Assembly: GCA_902763805.1 (NCBI GenBank)
Contig: CACWTN010000004.1
Span: 1-64,000 of the forward strand
Source: an uncultured bacterium
Lineage (GTDB): Bacteria > Cyanobacteriota > Vampirovibrionia > Gastranaerophilales > Gastranaerophilaceae
Direction: 5' to 3'
Length of the DNA stretch: 64,000 nt
The position numbers and the translations under genes are program-made. How positions within the stretch are numbered: position 1 is the stretch's first letter; each line of letters starts with the position of its first letter. A model generated the notes under the pieces. That model ran no database searches. It saw nothing but the letters and a program-made list of their open reading frames with translations, and was not told where the DNA came from. Shown piece by piece: positions 47,245-55,188 of the stretch.

Positions 47245-47322
47245 GTGATACTCCTTTCTGGCGTTACATCCTTGTAGACATGCGATCCTTGCACATCTCT
47301 TACTTTTGTCTAGTTCCACATT
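47245..47322 (-). promoter_or_regulatory. Flagellin 3 leader with CsrA-like GGA sites
   Basis: On the bottom strand: TGTGGAAC (47320-47313), TGCAAGGATCGCA (47293-47281) and TACAAGGATGTA (47276-47265), then the ribosome site AAAGGAG. The last palindrome equals the core of the CsrA consensus RUACARGGAUGU with GGA in the loop. Control by CsrA is inferred, as known for flagellins of Bacillus and Campylobacter. Confidence 0.55.
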
Positions 47323-47354
47323 TTTCTATGTGAATAACAAATCCTGTATTTTTT

Positions 47355-47372
47355 GTTACAATTCTTAACAAT
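47355..47372 (+). promoter_or_regulatory. HLR1-like box upstream of flagellin 3
   Basis: GTTACAAT-TC-TTAACAAT, one mismatch to HLR1. It lies 111-128 bp upstream of the start codon, on the strand opposite to the gene. Its TGTAACAAA edge is exactly 29 nt from AATGTGGAA, as for flagellins 4 and 5. Confidence 0.5.
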
Positions 47373-47474
47373 TACTTTTTCGTTCACGGTTCACCGCGGG
47401 GTAATAATTGCATCCTTATGCGAAATTTCAGCTGCATTTTTATCATTCCTTGATATAAATAATTCGATACACAA

Positions 47475-47507
47475 AAGGACAAGGGTTCTATCCTTAACCC
47501 TTGTCCG
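47475..47507 (-). terminator. Terminator of flagellin 4
   Basis: GGACAAGGGTT (47477-47487) pairs with AACCCTTGTCC (47496-47506); on the bottom strand TTTTG follows. Confidence 0.85.
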
Positions 47508-47519
47508 ATATACCTGCTA

Positions 47520-48434
47520 TTACAGTAAGTTCAAAGCAATACTTGGAGACTGGTTAGCTGTTGCTAACAATGTTGCTGATGCCTGTTGTAATATTTGTGC
47601 CTTGATATAGTTTGAAGATTCTGTTGCTACATCTGCATCTCTCAGAGTTGATAATGATGATGTGATATTTTCTGACTGAACACCAATTGATTCAATTGCT
47701 GATTCTATTCTGTTCTGTGCTGCACCTAATGTAGTTATTCTGCTTGAGATTTTATTAATAACCTGATCTATGGTTCCAAGCATATCTGTAGGTGATTTAG
47801 CACCTGTACCGGTACTTGTACCTGCACAATCCTTTGCCAATTTTGCAAGTTTTGCATCTTCATCTGCACCTGTTGGTGAATATGCACCGTCACCGGTTAT
47901 TGCAAATAAAGAAGATATTTTACCGCTTGCAAATAAGTCTGCTGATAAGGATATCTGGCTTTTTGCCGCATTACCGTCAATACCTACCTGAATAGATTTT
48001 GCTGATGTATTTGTTCCATCCATCATCTTGATACCATTAAATTCACAGTTCGAAGCAATACGGTTAATTTCTTCCAATCTTGCTTTAATTTCGGCTTCAA
48101 TTGCTTTTTTTGACTGTTCGCCATAGGTTCCGTTTGCTGCCTGTTCAGTAAGGTCTCTTACACGTTGTACGTGTGATGATACTAATGCATAATGATCTTC
48201 TAATGTAGATAACATATCTGCACCTGTTGCCGCATTATCTGCTGCTATATCAAGTGAACTTATCTGTGCTTCCCAATTTCTGGCGATAGAATAACCTGCC
48301 GCATTATCTGCTGCGTGATTAATTTTATATCCTGTGGTCATCCTCTCAATAGCGCTGTTAAGTGCAGTTGTAGATTTTGCCAAATTATTCTGTACTATCA
48401 TTGAAGATATATTAGTATTTATTGTAATAGCCAT
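47520..48434 (-). CDS. Flagellin 4 (304 residues)
   Basis: Conserved ends INTNISSMIVQNNLAKSTTALNSAIERMTTG and TLRDADVATESSNYIKAQILQQASATLLATANQSPSIALNLL. Nearly identical to flagellin 2 outside the middle (ITGDGAYSPTGADEDAKLAKLAKDCAGTSTGTG). GAAAGGAG lies about 7 nt before the ATG. It is its own transcription unit, with a terminator behind and a leader with GGA motifs plus a perfect HLR1 box in front. Confidence 0.95.
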   Translation of the reverse strand: MAITINTNISSMIVQNNLAKSTTALNSAIERMTTGYKINHAADNAAGYSIARNWEAQISSLDIAADNAATGADMLSTLEDHYALVSSHVQRVRDLTEQAANGTYGEQSKKAIEAEIKARLEEINRIASNCEFNGIKMMDGTNTSAKSIQVGIDGNAAKSQISLSADLFASGKISSLFAITGDGAYSPTGADEDAKLAKLAKDCAGTSTGTGAKSPTDMLGTIDQVINKISSRITTLGAAQNRIESAIESIGVQSENITSSLSTLRDADVATESSNYIKAQILQQASATLLATANQSPSIALNLL

Positions 48435-48510
48435 TTTTTACTCCTTTCAGGCATTCATACATATGGCATGCAATCCTTGCATTTATCCTACGTTTGTTAG
48501 GTTCCACATT
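48435..48510 (-). promoter_or_regulatory. Flagellin 4 leader with CsrA-like GGA sites
   Basis: Bottom strand: TGTGGAAC (48508-48501), GTAGGATA, then TGCAAGGATTGCA (48481-48469), a palindrome that would put GGA in a hairpin loop, and the ribosome site AAAGGAG. The order and spacing match the leaders of flagellins 3 and 5. Confidence 0.5.
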
Positions 48511-48542
48511 TTCATTTACGAATAACAATTAATAAAAAATTT

Positions 48543-48560
48543 GTTACATATCTTTACATT
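48543..48560 (+). promoter_or_regulatory. HLR1 box upstream of flagellin 4 (perfect match)
   Basis: GTTACATA-TC-TTTACATT, no mismatch to HLR1. It is 109-126 bp upstream of the start codon and on the opposite strand. The 16-nt core is identical to that of promoter copy C at 38769. Confidence 0.65.
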
Positions 48561-48591
48561 ACAAATTTCAAATTGGTATAAATAAAACAAA

Positions 48592-48623
48592 TAGGACAAG
48601 GATTAAAATAAAACCTTGTCCTA
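48592..48623 (-). terminator. Terminator of flagellin 5
   Basis: TAGGACAAGG (48592-48601) pairs with CCTTGTCCTA (48614-48623), 12-nt loop; on the bottom strand TTTGTTTTATTT follows. Confidence 0.8.
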
Positions 48624-48653
48624 ATATATCTGTTATTAAAGCTTTAAATTTAT

Positions 48654-49535
48654 TTATAACAAATTCAAAGCAATACTTGGTGACTGGTTAGCTGTTGCTA
48701 ACAGTGTTGCTGATGCCTGTTGTAATATCTGTGCCTTGATGTAGTTTGAAGATTCTGTTGCTACATCTGCATCACGTAATGTTGACAGTGATGATGTGAT
48801 ATTTTCAGACTGAACACCAATTGATTCAATTGCAGATTCTATTCTGTTCTGAGCTGCACCTAATGTTGTAATACGTTCTGATATTGTAGAGATTACTGTA
48901 TCAATTGCAGAAAGCTGTTCCTGAGCAGTGTTGCCTGTTCCAGTAACCTGACCTGAACATTTTTTTGCAAGATTTGTAGAGTTAGCAAATAAACCTGCTA
49001 CTTTACCATTTGCGAATAAAGATTTATCAAGGTGAATTCTGCTCTTAGAAGCAGTACCGTCGATACCTACCTGAATATCAAGACCAACATCGCCGGCATC
49101 GCCTGTTGCAGTAGAACCTGCCATCAACTTAATACCGTTAAATTCGCAGTTTGCAGCAATACGGTCAATTTCATCAAGTCTTGCCTGAATTTCTGACTCA
49201 ATTGCTTTCTTAGACTGTTCTCCGTATGTTCCGTTAGCAGCCTGTTCGGTCAAGTCTCTTACACGTTGTACGTGTGATGAGATTAATGCATAATTATCTT
49301 CTAACGTAGATAACATATCTGCACCTGTTGCCGCGTTGTCTGCTGCTACATCTAACGAACTTATCTGTGCTTCCCAATTCCTTGCAATAGAATAACCTGC
49401 AGCGTTATCTGCTGCGTGGTTAATTTTGTAACCTGTTGTCATTCTCTCAATAGCAGAATTTAACGCCGTAGTTGACTTTGCCAAATTGTTCTGAACTATC
49501 ATTGAAGAGATGTTTGTATTAACTGTAATAGCCAC
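48654..49535 (-). CDS. Flagellin 5 (293 residues)
   Basis: The shortest of the five. GTG start (49535) with AAAGGAG about 7 nt upstream; the three others in the row use ATG. Conserved ends as in its neighbours; the middle contains GSTATGDAGDVGLDIQVGIDGTASKSRIHLDKSLF. First in the leftward row and divergent from the ferredoxin gene at 49723. Confidence 0.95.
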   Translation of the reverse strand: MAITVNTNISSMIVQNNLAKSTTALNSAIERMTTGYKINHAADNAAGYSIARNWEAQISSLDVAADNAATGADMLSTLEDNYALISSHVQRVRDLTEQAANGTYGEQSKKAIESEIQARLDEIDRIAANCEFNGIKLMAGSTATGDAGDVGLDIQVGIDGTASKSRIHLDKSLFANGKVAGLFANSTNLAKKCSGQVTGTGNTAQEQLSAIDTVISTISERITTLGAAQNRIESAIESIGVQSENITSSLSTLRDADVATESSNYIKAQILQQASATLLATANQSPSIALNLL

Positions 49536-49621
49536 CTGATACTCCTTTCGGAAATTTAATTATTTATTTCTTTTCACTGATATACATCCCTGCATATCCT
49601 ACACTTACCAAATTCCACATT
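49536..49621 (-). promoter_or_regulatory. Flagellin 5 leader with CsrA-like GGA sites
   Basis: Bottom strand: TGTGGAAT (49619-49612), GTAGGATA, TGCAGGGATGTA (49594-49583), then AAAGGAG. The GGGATGT core is one base from the CsrA consensus. Confidence 0.5.
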
Positions 49622-49653
49622 TTGAGGTATCATTAACGCAATATTTAATATTT

Positions 49654-49671
49654 GTTACAAATCTTAATAAT
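49654..49671 (+). promoter_or_regulatory. HLR1-like box upstream of flagellin 5
   Basis: GTTACAAA-TC-TTAATAAT: the first half-site is perfect and the second has two mismatches. It is 119-136 bp upstream of the start codon, between this gene and the rightward oxidoreductase operon. Confidence 0.45.
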
Positions 49672-49722
49672 ATATGCCTGGAAATATTATTTTTGCTATA
49701 CTTTTAATTAATAGGAGCGGCT

Positions 49723-49932
49723 ATGGGGAAAATAATTATAGACAACAATAAGTGCAAATCTTGCTATATTTGCACAGAAACCTGTCCTAAAAAACTTATT
49801 AAAAAAAGTGAAAAAACAAACAGACTCGGTGACTATATGGTCGAATTTAATGACCCGAACGGAGAATGCATAGGCTGCGCTATGTGCGCAAAAAGATGCC
49901 CGGACCTGGCTATTACCGAAGTCTGGAGATAA
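49723..49932 (+). CDS. korD: 2-oxoacid:ferredoxin oxidoreductase, delta (ferredoxin) subunit
   Basis: A 69-residue two-cluster ferredoxin. C11, C14, C17 and C21 (CKSCYICTETCP) and C49, C52, C55 and C59 (CIGCAMCAKRCP) give two 4Fe-4S centres, which pass electrons between the catalytic subunits and external ferredoxin. AGGAG lies 8 nt before the ATG. It opens the operon with the alpha, beta and gamma genes. Naming as Kor (2-oxoglutarate) rather than Vor (branched-chain) is a guess; the family alone does not decide. Confidence 0.88.
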   Translation: MGKIIIDNNKCKSCYICTETCPKKLIKKSEKTNRLGDYMVEFNDPNGECIGCAMCAKRCPDLAITEVWR

Positions 49933-49980
49933 AATACTATATCGATTCAATATATTTATTATAAATAGTGGGAAGATAAA

Positions 49981-51060
49981 ATGAATAGTTCTGAAAAAGT
50001 TTTAATAAAGGGAAATTATGCAATAGCACAGGCTGCTGTTAATGCAGGCTGCCAATGTTATTTCGGATACCCGATTACACCGCAGACAGAAATAGGTGAA
50101 TATTTGAGCGGAAAAATGCAGGAGCTTAAACGAGGTTACGTTTGCGCAGAAAGCGAACTTGCAGCAATTAATATGGTAATAGGTGCTGTTTCAACAGGTG
50201 TAAAAGCAATGACATCATCATCTTCCTGTGCGGTATCGCTTATGCAGGAAGCCTTATCTTATGCTGCCTCGGACGAACTGCCGGTAGTACTTGTTAACGT
50301 TATGAGAGCGGGCCCGGGTTTGGGCTATATCTACCCTGCGCAGGGTGACTATAATCAGGCTGTCTATGGCGGCGGAAACGGAGATTATAAAATCATAGTA
50401 CTTGCACCGTCAACGGTTCAGGAATGTATAGATTATACGTACAGAGCCTTTTATCTTGCGCATAAATACAGAAATCCTGTAATTTTGCTTGCTGACGGGC
50501 TTCTTGGACAAATGATGGAACCTGCAAGTTTCGGTGAATACCCGTACCCTGAGATTGATAATTCATCCTGGGCGCTCACAGGGGCAAAAAACAGAGCTTC
50601 AAGAGCTATTTATTCTTGCGCCAGAGATGAAAAGAAACAAATTGAACATATTAAAAACTTATTTAAAAAATTTGATTTAATCTCACAAAACGAAACATCT
50701 TGGGAAGAATTCAAAACGGAAGATGCCGACATTATTTTAACGGCATTCGGGTCTATGACAAGAAATATTAAAGCGGCTATGAATGTTTTAAGAGAAAAAG
50801 GTATTAAAGCAGGCTGTTTCCGTCCGATAACGTTAAGTCCGTTCCCCAACAACAGAATAGAAGAACTTGCCAAAGAAGGTAAAGACTTTATCGTTGTTGA
50901 AATGAACATGGGACAAATGTTTAAAGACGTAAAATATGCAATAAACGGAGCAGCAAAAGCCGAACTTATTAACCGCCCGTGCGGTGAATGGCTGAGTGTA
51001 GAAGATATCGTATCTTCTGTAGAAAAGTTTATGGAGAAAAATTATGCAGCAAGTATTTAG
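49981..51060 (+). CDS. korA: 2-oxoacid:ferredoxin oxidoreductase, alpha subunit
   Basis: The 359 residues carry the pyrimidine-binding domain: GNYAIAQAAVNAGCQCYFGYPITPQTEIGE and the loop MTSSSSCAVSLMQEALSYAASDELPVVLVNVMRAGPGLG, then the domain II segment ending in RPITLSPFP and the C-terminal VVEMNMGQMFKDV. The enzyme oxidatively decarboxylates a 2-oxoacid to acyl-CoA and reduced ferredoxin, or runs in reverse. Related subunits serve 2-oxoglutarate, 2-oxoisovalerate or pyruvate. The gene overlaps the beta gene by 17 nt. Confidence 0.92.
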   Translation: MNSSEKVLIKGNYAIAQAAVNAGCQCYFGYPITPQTEIGEYLSGKMQELKRGYVCAESELAAINMVIGAVSTGVKAMTSSSSCAVSLMQEALSYAASDELPVVLVNVMRAGPGLGYIYPAQGDYNQAVYGGGNGDYKIIVLAPSTVQECIDYTYRAFYLAHKYRNPVILLADGLLGQMMEPASFGEYPYPEIDNSSWALTGAKNRASRAIYSCARDEKKQIEHIKNLFKKFDLISQNETSWEEFKTEDADIILTAFGSMTRNIKAAMNVLREKGIKAGCFRPITLSPFPNNRIEELAKEGKDFIVVEMNMGQMFKDVKYAINGAAKAELINRPCGEWLSVEDIVSSVEKFMEKNYAASI

Positions 51061-51790
51061 TATTCCAAAATCTTTTAAAGAGGACTTTAAATACACGTTT
51101 TGTCCTGGGTGTGACCACGGGATTGCAATAAGACTGCTTGCAGAAGTTTTGGACGAGCTTGGAATACAAGACAAAACAATCTGCGCAGCATCTATCGGCT
51201 GCTCAGTATTTATATATGACTTTCTAAATGTAGACAGCATAGAATCTCCTCACGGCAGAGCTATGGCAGAAGCAACGGGTGTGAAAAGAGCAAGACCTGA
51301 TAAAGTAGTATTTACTTATCAGGGAGACGGCGATTTTGCATCAATCGGTCTTGCAGAATCAATGCACGCAGCATTCAGAGGCGAAAGAATAACGGCATTT
51401 ATGCTGAATAATACAACATACGGAATGACCGGCGGTCAGCACGGACCTACTACAATGATGGGACAAATTACAACAACATCACCTACCGGAAGAAACCGTG
51501 AATACTACGGATATCCTGCAAGAATGGCCGAACAAATTGCATTAGCAGACGGTTGTGCTTTCTCCGCCCGTGTTGCGCTTGATTCAATTCCGCATATTAA
51601 TGATGCAAAAAAAGCCATAAAAAAAGCTTTTCAGGTTCAGCTTGACGGAACAGGTCTGGGATTTGTCGAAATTCTTTCGACTTGTCCGACAAACTGGCAT
51701 ATGACACCGGAACAGGCTCACGCAAGAGTAAGAGATGATATGACAAAAACATTCCCGCTTGGGATTTTTAAAGATACAACGGAGGAATAA
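51044..51790 (+). CDS. korB: 2-oxoacid:ferredoxin oxidoreductase, beta (TPP) subunit
   Basis: The 248 residues bind thiamine diphosphate: FCPGCDHGIAIRL near the start, SIGCSVFIYDFLNVD, and the TPP/Mg motif GDGDFASIGLAESMHAAFRG-ERITAFMLNNTTYGMTGGQ. Cys of CPGC fits the conserved proximal cluster ligand. It overlaps korA by 17 nt and is followed without gap by the 44-codon gene. Confidence 0.93.
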   Translation: MQQVFSIPKSFKEDFKYTFCPGCDHGIAIRLLAEVLDELGIQDKTICAASIGCSVFIYDFLNVDSIESPHGRAMAEATGVKRARPDKVVFTYQGDGDFASIGLAESMHAAFRGERITAFMLNNTTYGMTGGQHGPTTMMGQITTTSPTGRNREYYGYPARMAEQIALADGCAFSARVALDSIPHINDAKKAIKKAFQVQLDGTGLGFVEILSTCPTNWHMTPEQAHARVRDDMTKTFPLGIFKDTTEE

Positions 51791-51925
51791 ATGAAAATAC
51801 CACCAATCTCTAAGGACATTAAACCTGTAATCAATAAAGCTATTAAAAACAAAAAAAATACCGCAGAAACTGTAAAACCGATAAAAAATTACAGTGATTA
51901 TCTGAAAGAATACGGTATAAAATAG
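51791..51925 (+). CDS. Small protein of 44 residues inside the Kor operon
   Basis: An ATG directly follows the korB stop, with GGAGG 5 nt upstream, and the frame runs to TAG at 51923-51925. The product is basic, begins MKIPPISKDIKPVINK and ends YSDYLKEYGIK. It has no known domain, no cysteine, no membrane segment. Position between beta and gamma genes and a strong ribosome site make it a likely real gene, perhaps a small accessory subunit of the complex. The role is unproven. Confidence 0.65.
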   Translation: MKIPPISKDIKPVINKAIKNKKNTAETVKPIKNYSDYLKEYGIK

Positions 51926-51936
51926 AAGGATTAAGA

Positions 51937-52479
51937 ATGGAAAAGAACTTTATATTAGCCGGATTTGGCGGACAGGGCATACTGCTGGCAGGAACAATAC
52001 TTGCCAATGCTTTTATGCTGGATGAGAAAAACGTAACCTGGTATCCTTGTTACGGCGCAGAGATGAGAGGCGGAACCGTTAACTGCGAAGTTGTTGTATC
52101 GGATACGGAAGTCAGTTCTGTTCACAAAAGAGAATGTGATTATGCCCTTGTTTTAAACCAGCAATCCTTCGACAGATTTGTAAAAATCGTTAAATCAGGC
52201 GGAACTATTATTGCTAATTCAACTCTTGTAGCAGAAGCAAACCCCAGAGCTGATATTGAGTACGTATTTGCGCCTATGGGTAAGTTAGCAAACGATTTGG
52301 GAACAAGCAAAGTCACAAATGTTGTGTCATTAGGCGTTCTGTCTTCTGTTGTTGACATGATATCAAAAGATGCACTCAAACTCGCAATAGAAAAAGTTTT
52401 AGGCGCTAAGAAAAAAGACTTGTTACCGCTCAATATGAAAGCACTTGAAGCAGGTGCAGACCTTACAGCTAAAGTCTAA
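51937..52479 (+). CDS. korC: 2-oxoacid:ferredoxin oxidoreductase, gamma subunit
   Basis: The 180 residues show the gamma-domain start ILAGFGGQGILLAGTILANAFM, WYPCYGAEMRGGTVNCEVVVSD and VNVVSLGVL-like middle. It completes the D-A-B-C set. AGGATTAAG precedes the ATG. It ends 2 nt from the stop of convergent polA with no terminator visible. Confidence 0.92.
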   Translation: MEKNFILAGFGGQGILLAGTILANAFMLDEKNVTWYPCYGAEMRGGTVNCEVVVSDTEVSSVHKRECDYALVLNQQSFDRFVKIVKSGGTIIANSTLVAEANPRADIEYVFAPMGKLANDLGTSKVTNVVSLGVLSSVVDMISKDALKLAIEKVLGAKKKDLLPLNMKALEAGADLTAKV

Positions 52480-52481
52480 GA

Positions 52482-55175
52482 CTATTGTTCCTTCCACGAT
52501 GGGCCGTAATTTATATCAACATCAAGAGGCACTCTGAGAGGCTGACCCAGCTCCATTGCTTTAAGAACAAGCGCTTTGACACCCTCAAGTTCTTCTTTCG
52601 GAACTTCAAAGATAAGTTCGTCGTGAACCTGCATAATCATCTTTGTTTTATAATTACCTTCTTTAAGAAGTTTATCAACTTCTATCATAGCCATTTTTAT
52701 TAAGTCGGCAGCAGTTCCCTGCAACGGCTGATTTATTGCGGCACGCTGAGCAAACTCTCTTATCTGATAGTTAGGACTTGCAAGTTCTGTAGCAAGATAA
52801 CGTTTTCTGCCGAAAATTGTTTCGACATATCCGTTAGTATTAACAAACTCAACCTCATTAAGCATATAATCTCTGACTTTAGGATATGTTTCAAAATATT
52901 TATCAATAAATTCCTGAGCTTCCGCATTTGATATGCCAATGCTTTTGGCAAGTCCATACTTAGACTGTCCGTAAACAATACCAAAGTTTACAGCCTTTGC
53001 TTTCCTTCTCATATCTTTGGTCACTTCGTCAACACCAACACCGAATACTTTTGCCGCAGTCATAGTATGAACATCTTCTCCTGATGTAAATGCATTGATA
53101 AGGTGTTCATCTCCTGAAACATGTGCTAACAGTCTTAACTCTATCTGTGAATAATCAGCACTTAAAATCAGACAGTTTTCTTTATCTTCGGCACAAAACG
53201 CAGCTCGGATTTTATTACCTTCTTCCGAGCGGATAGGTATATTCTGCAGATTAGGATTTGAAGATGAAAGCCTTCCCGTAACCGTTAGCGCCTGATTATA
53301 AGTCGTATGAATTCTGCCGTCACGTTTGCTGATAAGCGTCGGTAAAACGTCTGTATATGTTGATTTCAGCTTTGAGAATTTTCTGTGTTCAAGAATATAT
53401 TCACATATTTCATACTCCTGAGCAAGTTCTTCAAGAACTTCCGCACTTGTTGAACGGGATTTTTTCTTCTTGGTTTTGAGTTCAAGTTTATCAAACAAAA
53501 TCTCGGCAACTTGTTTCGGAGAGTTGATATTAAAGCTTTCCCCCGCAAGCTGGAATATTAAATCTTCAAGCTCTGCAAGTTTTTCCGTCATATAATCAGA
53601 CAACTCTTTTAAATAATTCACATCAATTGCAACGCCTGTATGCTCCATTTTTGCAAGAACAACCGTCAGAGGCATTTCTACATCTTTAACAAGTTTTTGT
53701 TCATCTTCATCAAGATGTGTCTGCCAGTATTCATAAAGTTTAAATATTGTAAACACTTCATCACAGGCAAATTTTTCCGTTTCATAAGGCTGACACATTA
53801 TGTGGTTTAAGAAATCCAAAGCCTGAGCATCAAGCGTGTGTTTACGATTAGGGTCTTTGACATAACTTGCAAGAAGTACATCATATTCCAAACCTTTAGG
53901 TGAAAAATCGTTATTCAAAAGCAAATGGTACTCGGATTTTGTATCATAACCCAGCTTTTTAATATCGGGACTTTCTATAATATGTTTTAGATCAGAGATA
54001 TATTTATCGCCAAAATAATACGATATATCCCCGTTTGATATTGCTGCCGAAGATATTTGTCCTTCCTGTTCTCCGTACCTTATTGCAAGACGGGGTTCTT
54101 TTGCTAATTTATCAATTACAGACTTAATATTAGCATCATTTACCACTTCATATTCAAAAGAAGTATCATCAATATTTTCTTTAATTGCCTGACTGAATAA
54201 TCCCTGCTGAACAGGCTCAAATGAACTTGTAACGGCAGGCTGCTGAGCAAAGACGCTCAGATTTTCAGGCTGAACTTTTTCACCGTTAAATGAAGATAAT
54301 ATTTTATCAATATTTTTAATAAACGTATAAAACTGCATTCTGCGAAGAAATTCAGAAACTTTCGGAAGGCTTGGAAGCGTAACAGATGCCGTCTTTATAT
54401 CAAAATTAACATCAACATCTCTGATAATCGTTGCCAAATCCTTTGATAAAACTGCAATTTCTTTCCCGTCGCATATTTTTTGTCTGACTGCATTTTCAGG
54501 AATATTTTCAGAATCCTCTAATACAGCCTCAAGATTAGGATACCTGTTGAGAAGTTTTTGCGCTGTTTTTTCACCGATACCCTTAACTCCAGGGATATTA
54601 TCCGAAGTATCACCTCTTAAACCTTTGTAATCAGTTATCTGATTTGGGTAAACTCCAAGCTTTTCATATACTTTATTCCAGTCATATTCTATAAGTTCGC
54701 CTTTAGAAGGAATAAGCACCTTAACGGTTCCTTCTCTGTCAATAAGCTGAAAGCTGTCCTGATCGCCCGTAAGAATAAGGGTGTTATGACCATTCTCAGA
54801 TGCAATTCTTGATATAGTACCTATAACGTCATCAGCTTCAAAGCCTTCTTTAGTGTATATAGGGATATCAAAAGCCTGCAAACCTTCACAAATCAAACCG
54901 ATTTGCGAACGCAGTGTATCAGGCATAGCCTCTCTCTGCGCCTTGTATTCCTCATACTTTTCTACTCTGAAGGTCTGACGTCCGACATCAAAAGCTACAG
55001 CAATAAAATCAGGCTGGATTTTTGCCAGCAAGTCAAATATCGCTTTAAAAAATCCATATACCGCCCAAGTAGGCTGATTTTCAGAATTTTTCATATTAGT
55101 TCTTTCAAGAGCAAAAAATTGTCTGAAAGCTAAAGCGTGACCATCAATCAGTATTAAAGTCTTTTTATCGGACAT
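52482..55175 (-). CDS. polA: DNA polymerase I
   Basis: An 897-residue polymerase. The 5'-3' exonuclease (1-290; LILIDGHALAFRQFFA, GFEADDVIGT, DYKGLRGDTSDNIPGVKGIGEKTA) is intact. The polymerase palm and fingers have motif A SADYSQIELR near 668, motif B RRKAKAVNFGIVYGQ near 730 and motif C MQVHDELIFE near 848. In the middle domain the proofreading motif DxE is absent (LAIRYGEQEGQ), while the later YDVLLASYV Asp remains. So 3'-5' proofreading is probably lost, as in Taq and Bacillus enzymes. It is transcribed after the DUF2229 gene, 13 nt upstream. Confidence 0.96.
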   Translation of the reverse strand: MSDKKTLILIDGHALAFRQFFALERTNMKNSENQPTWAVYGFFKAIFDLLAKIQPDFIAVAFDVGRQTFRVEKYEEYKAQREAMPDTLRSQIGLICEGLQAFDIPIYTKEGFEADDVIGTISRIASENGHNTLILTGDQDSFQLIDREGTVKVLIPSKGELIEYDWNKVYEKLGVYPNQITDYKGLRGDTSDNIPGVKGIGEKTAQKLLNRYPNLEAVLEDSENIPENAVRQKICDGKEIAVLSKDLATIIRDVDVNFDIKTASVTLPSLPKVSEFLRRMQFYTFIKNIDKILSSFNGEKVQPENLSVFAQQPAVTSSFEPVQQGLFSQAIKENIDDTSFEYEVVNDANIKSVIDKLAKEPRLAIRYGEQEGQISSAAISNGDISYYFGDKYISDLKHIIESPDIKKLGYDTKSEYHLLLNNDFSPKGLEYDVLLASYVKDPNRKHTLDAQALDFLNHIMCQPYETEKFACDEVFTIFKLYEYWQTHLDEDEQKLVKDVEMPLTVVLAKMEHTGVAIDVNYLKELSDYMTEKLAELEDLIFQLAGESFNINSPKQVAEILFDKLELKTKKKKSRSTSAEVLEELAQEYEICEYILEHRKFSKLKSTYTDVLPTLISKRDGRIHTTYNQALTVTGRLSSSNPNLQNIPIRSEEGNKIRAAFCAEDKENCLILSADYSQIELRLLAHVSGDEHLINAFTSGEDVHTMTAAKVFGVGVDEVTKDMRRKAKAVNFGIVYGQSKYGLAKSIGISNAEAQEFIDKYFETYPKVRDYMLNEVEFVNTNGYVETIFGRKRYLATELASPNYQIREFAQRAAINQPLQGTAADLIKMAMIEVDKLLKEGNYKTKMIMQVHDELIFEVPKEELEGVKALVLKAMELGQPLRVPLDVDINYGPSWKEQ

Positions 55176-55188
55176 TTTTTATAAAACC

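Noticed and set aside
47245-47319. 25-residue N-terminal extension of flagellin 3
   Set aside because: It would cover the leader and ribosome site; paralogs start at MAIT.
47313-49619. Sigma-54 promoter from TGTGGAAC before flagellins 3-5
   Set aside because: The required GC of the -12 element is missing at GG+10 in all three leaders.
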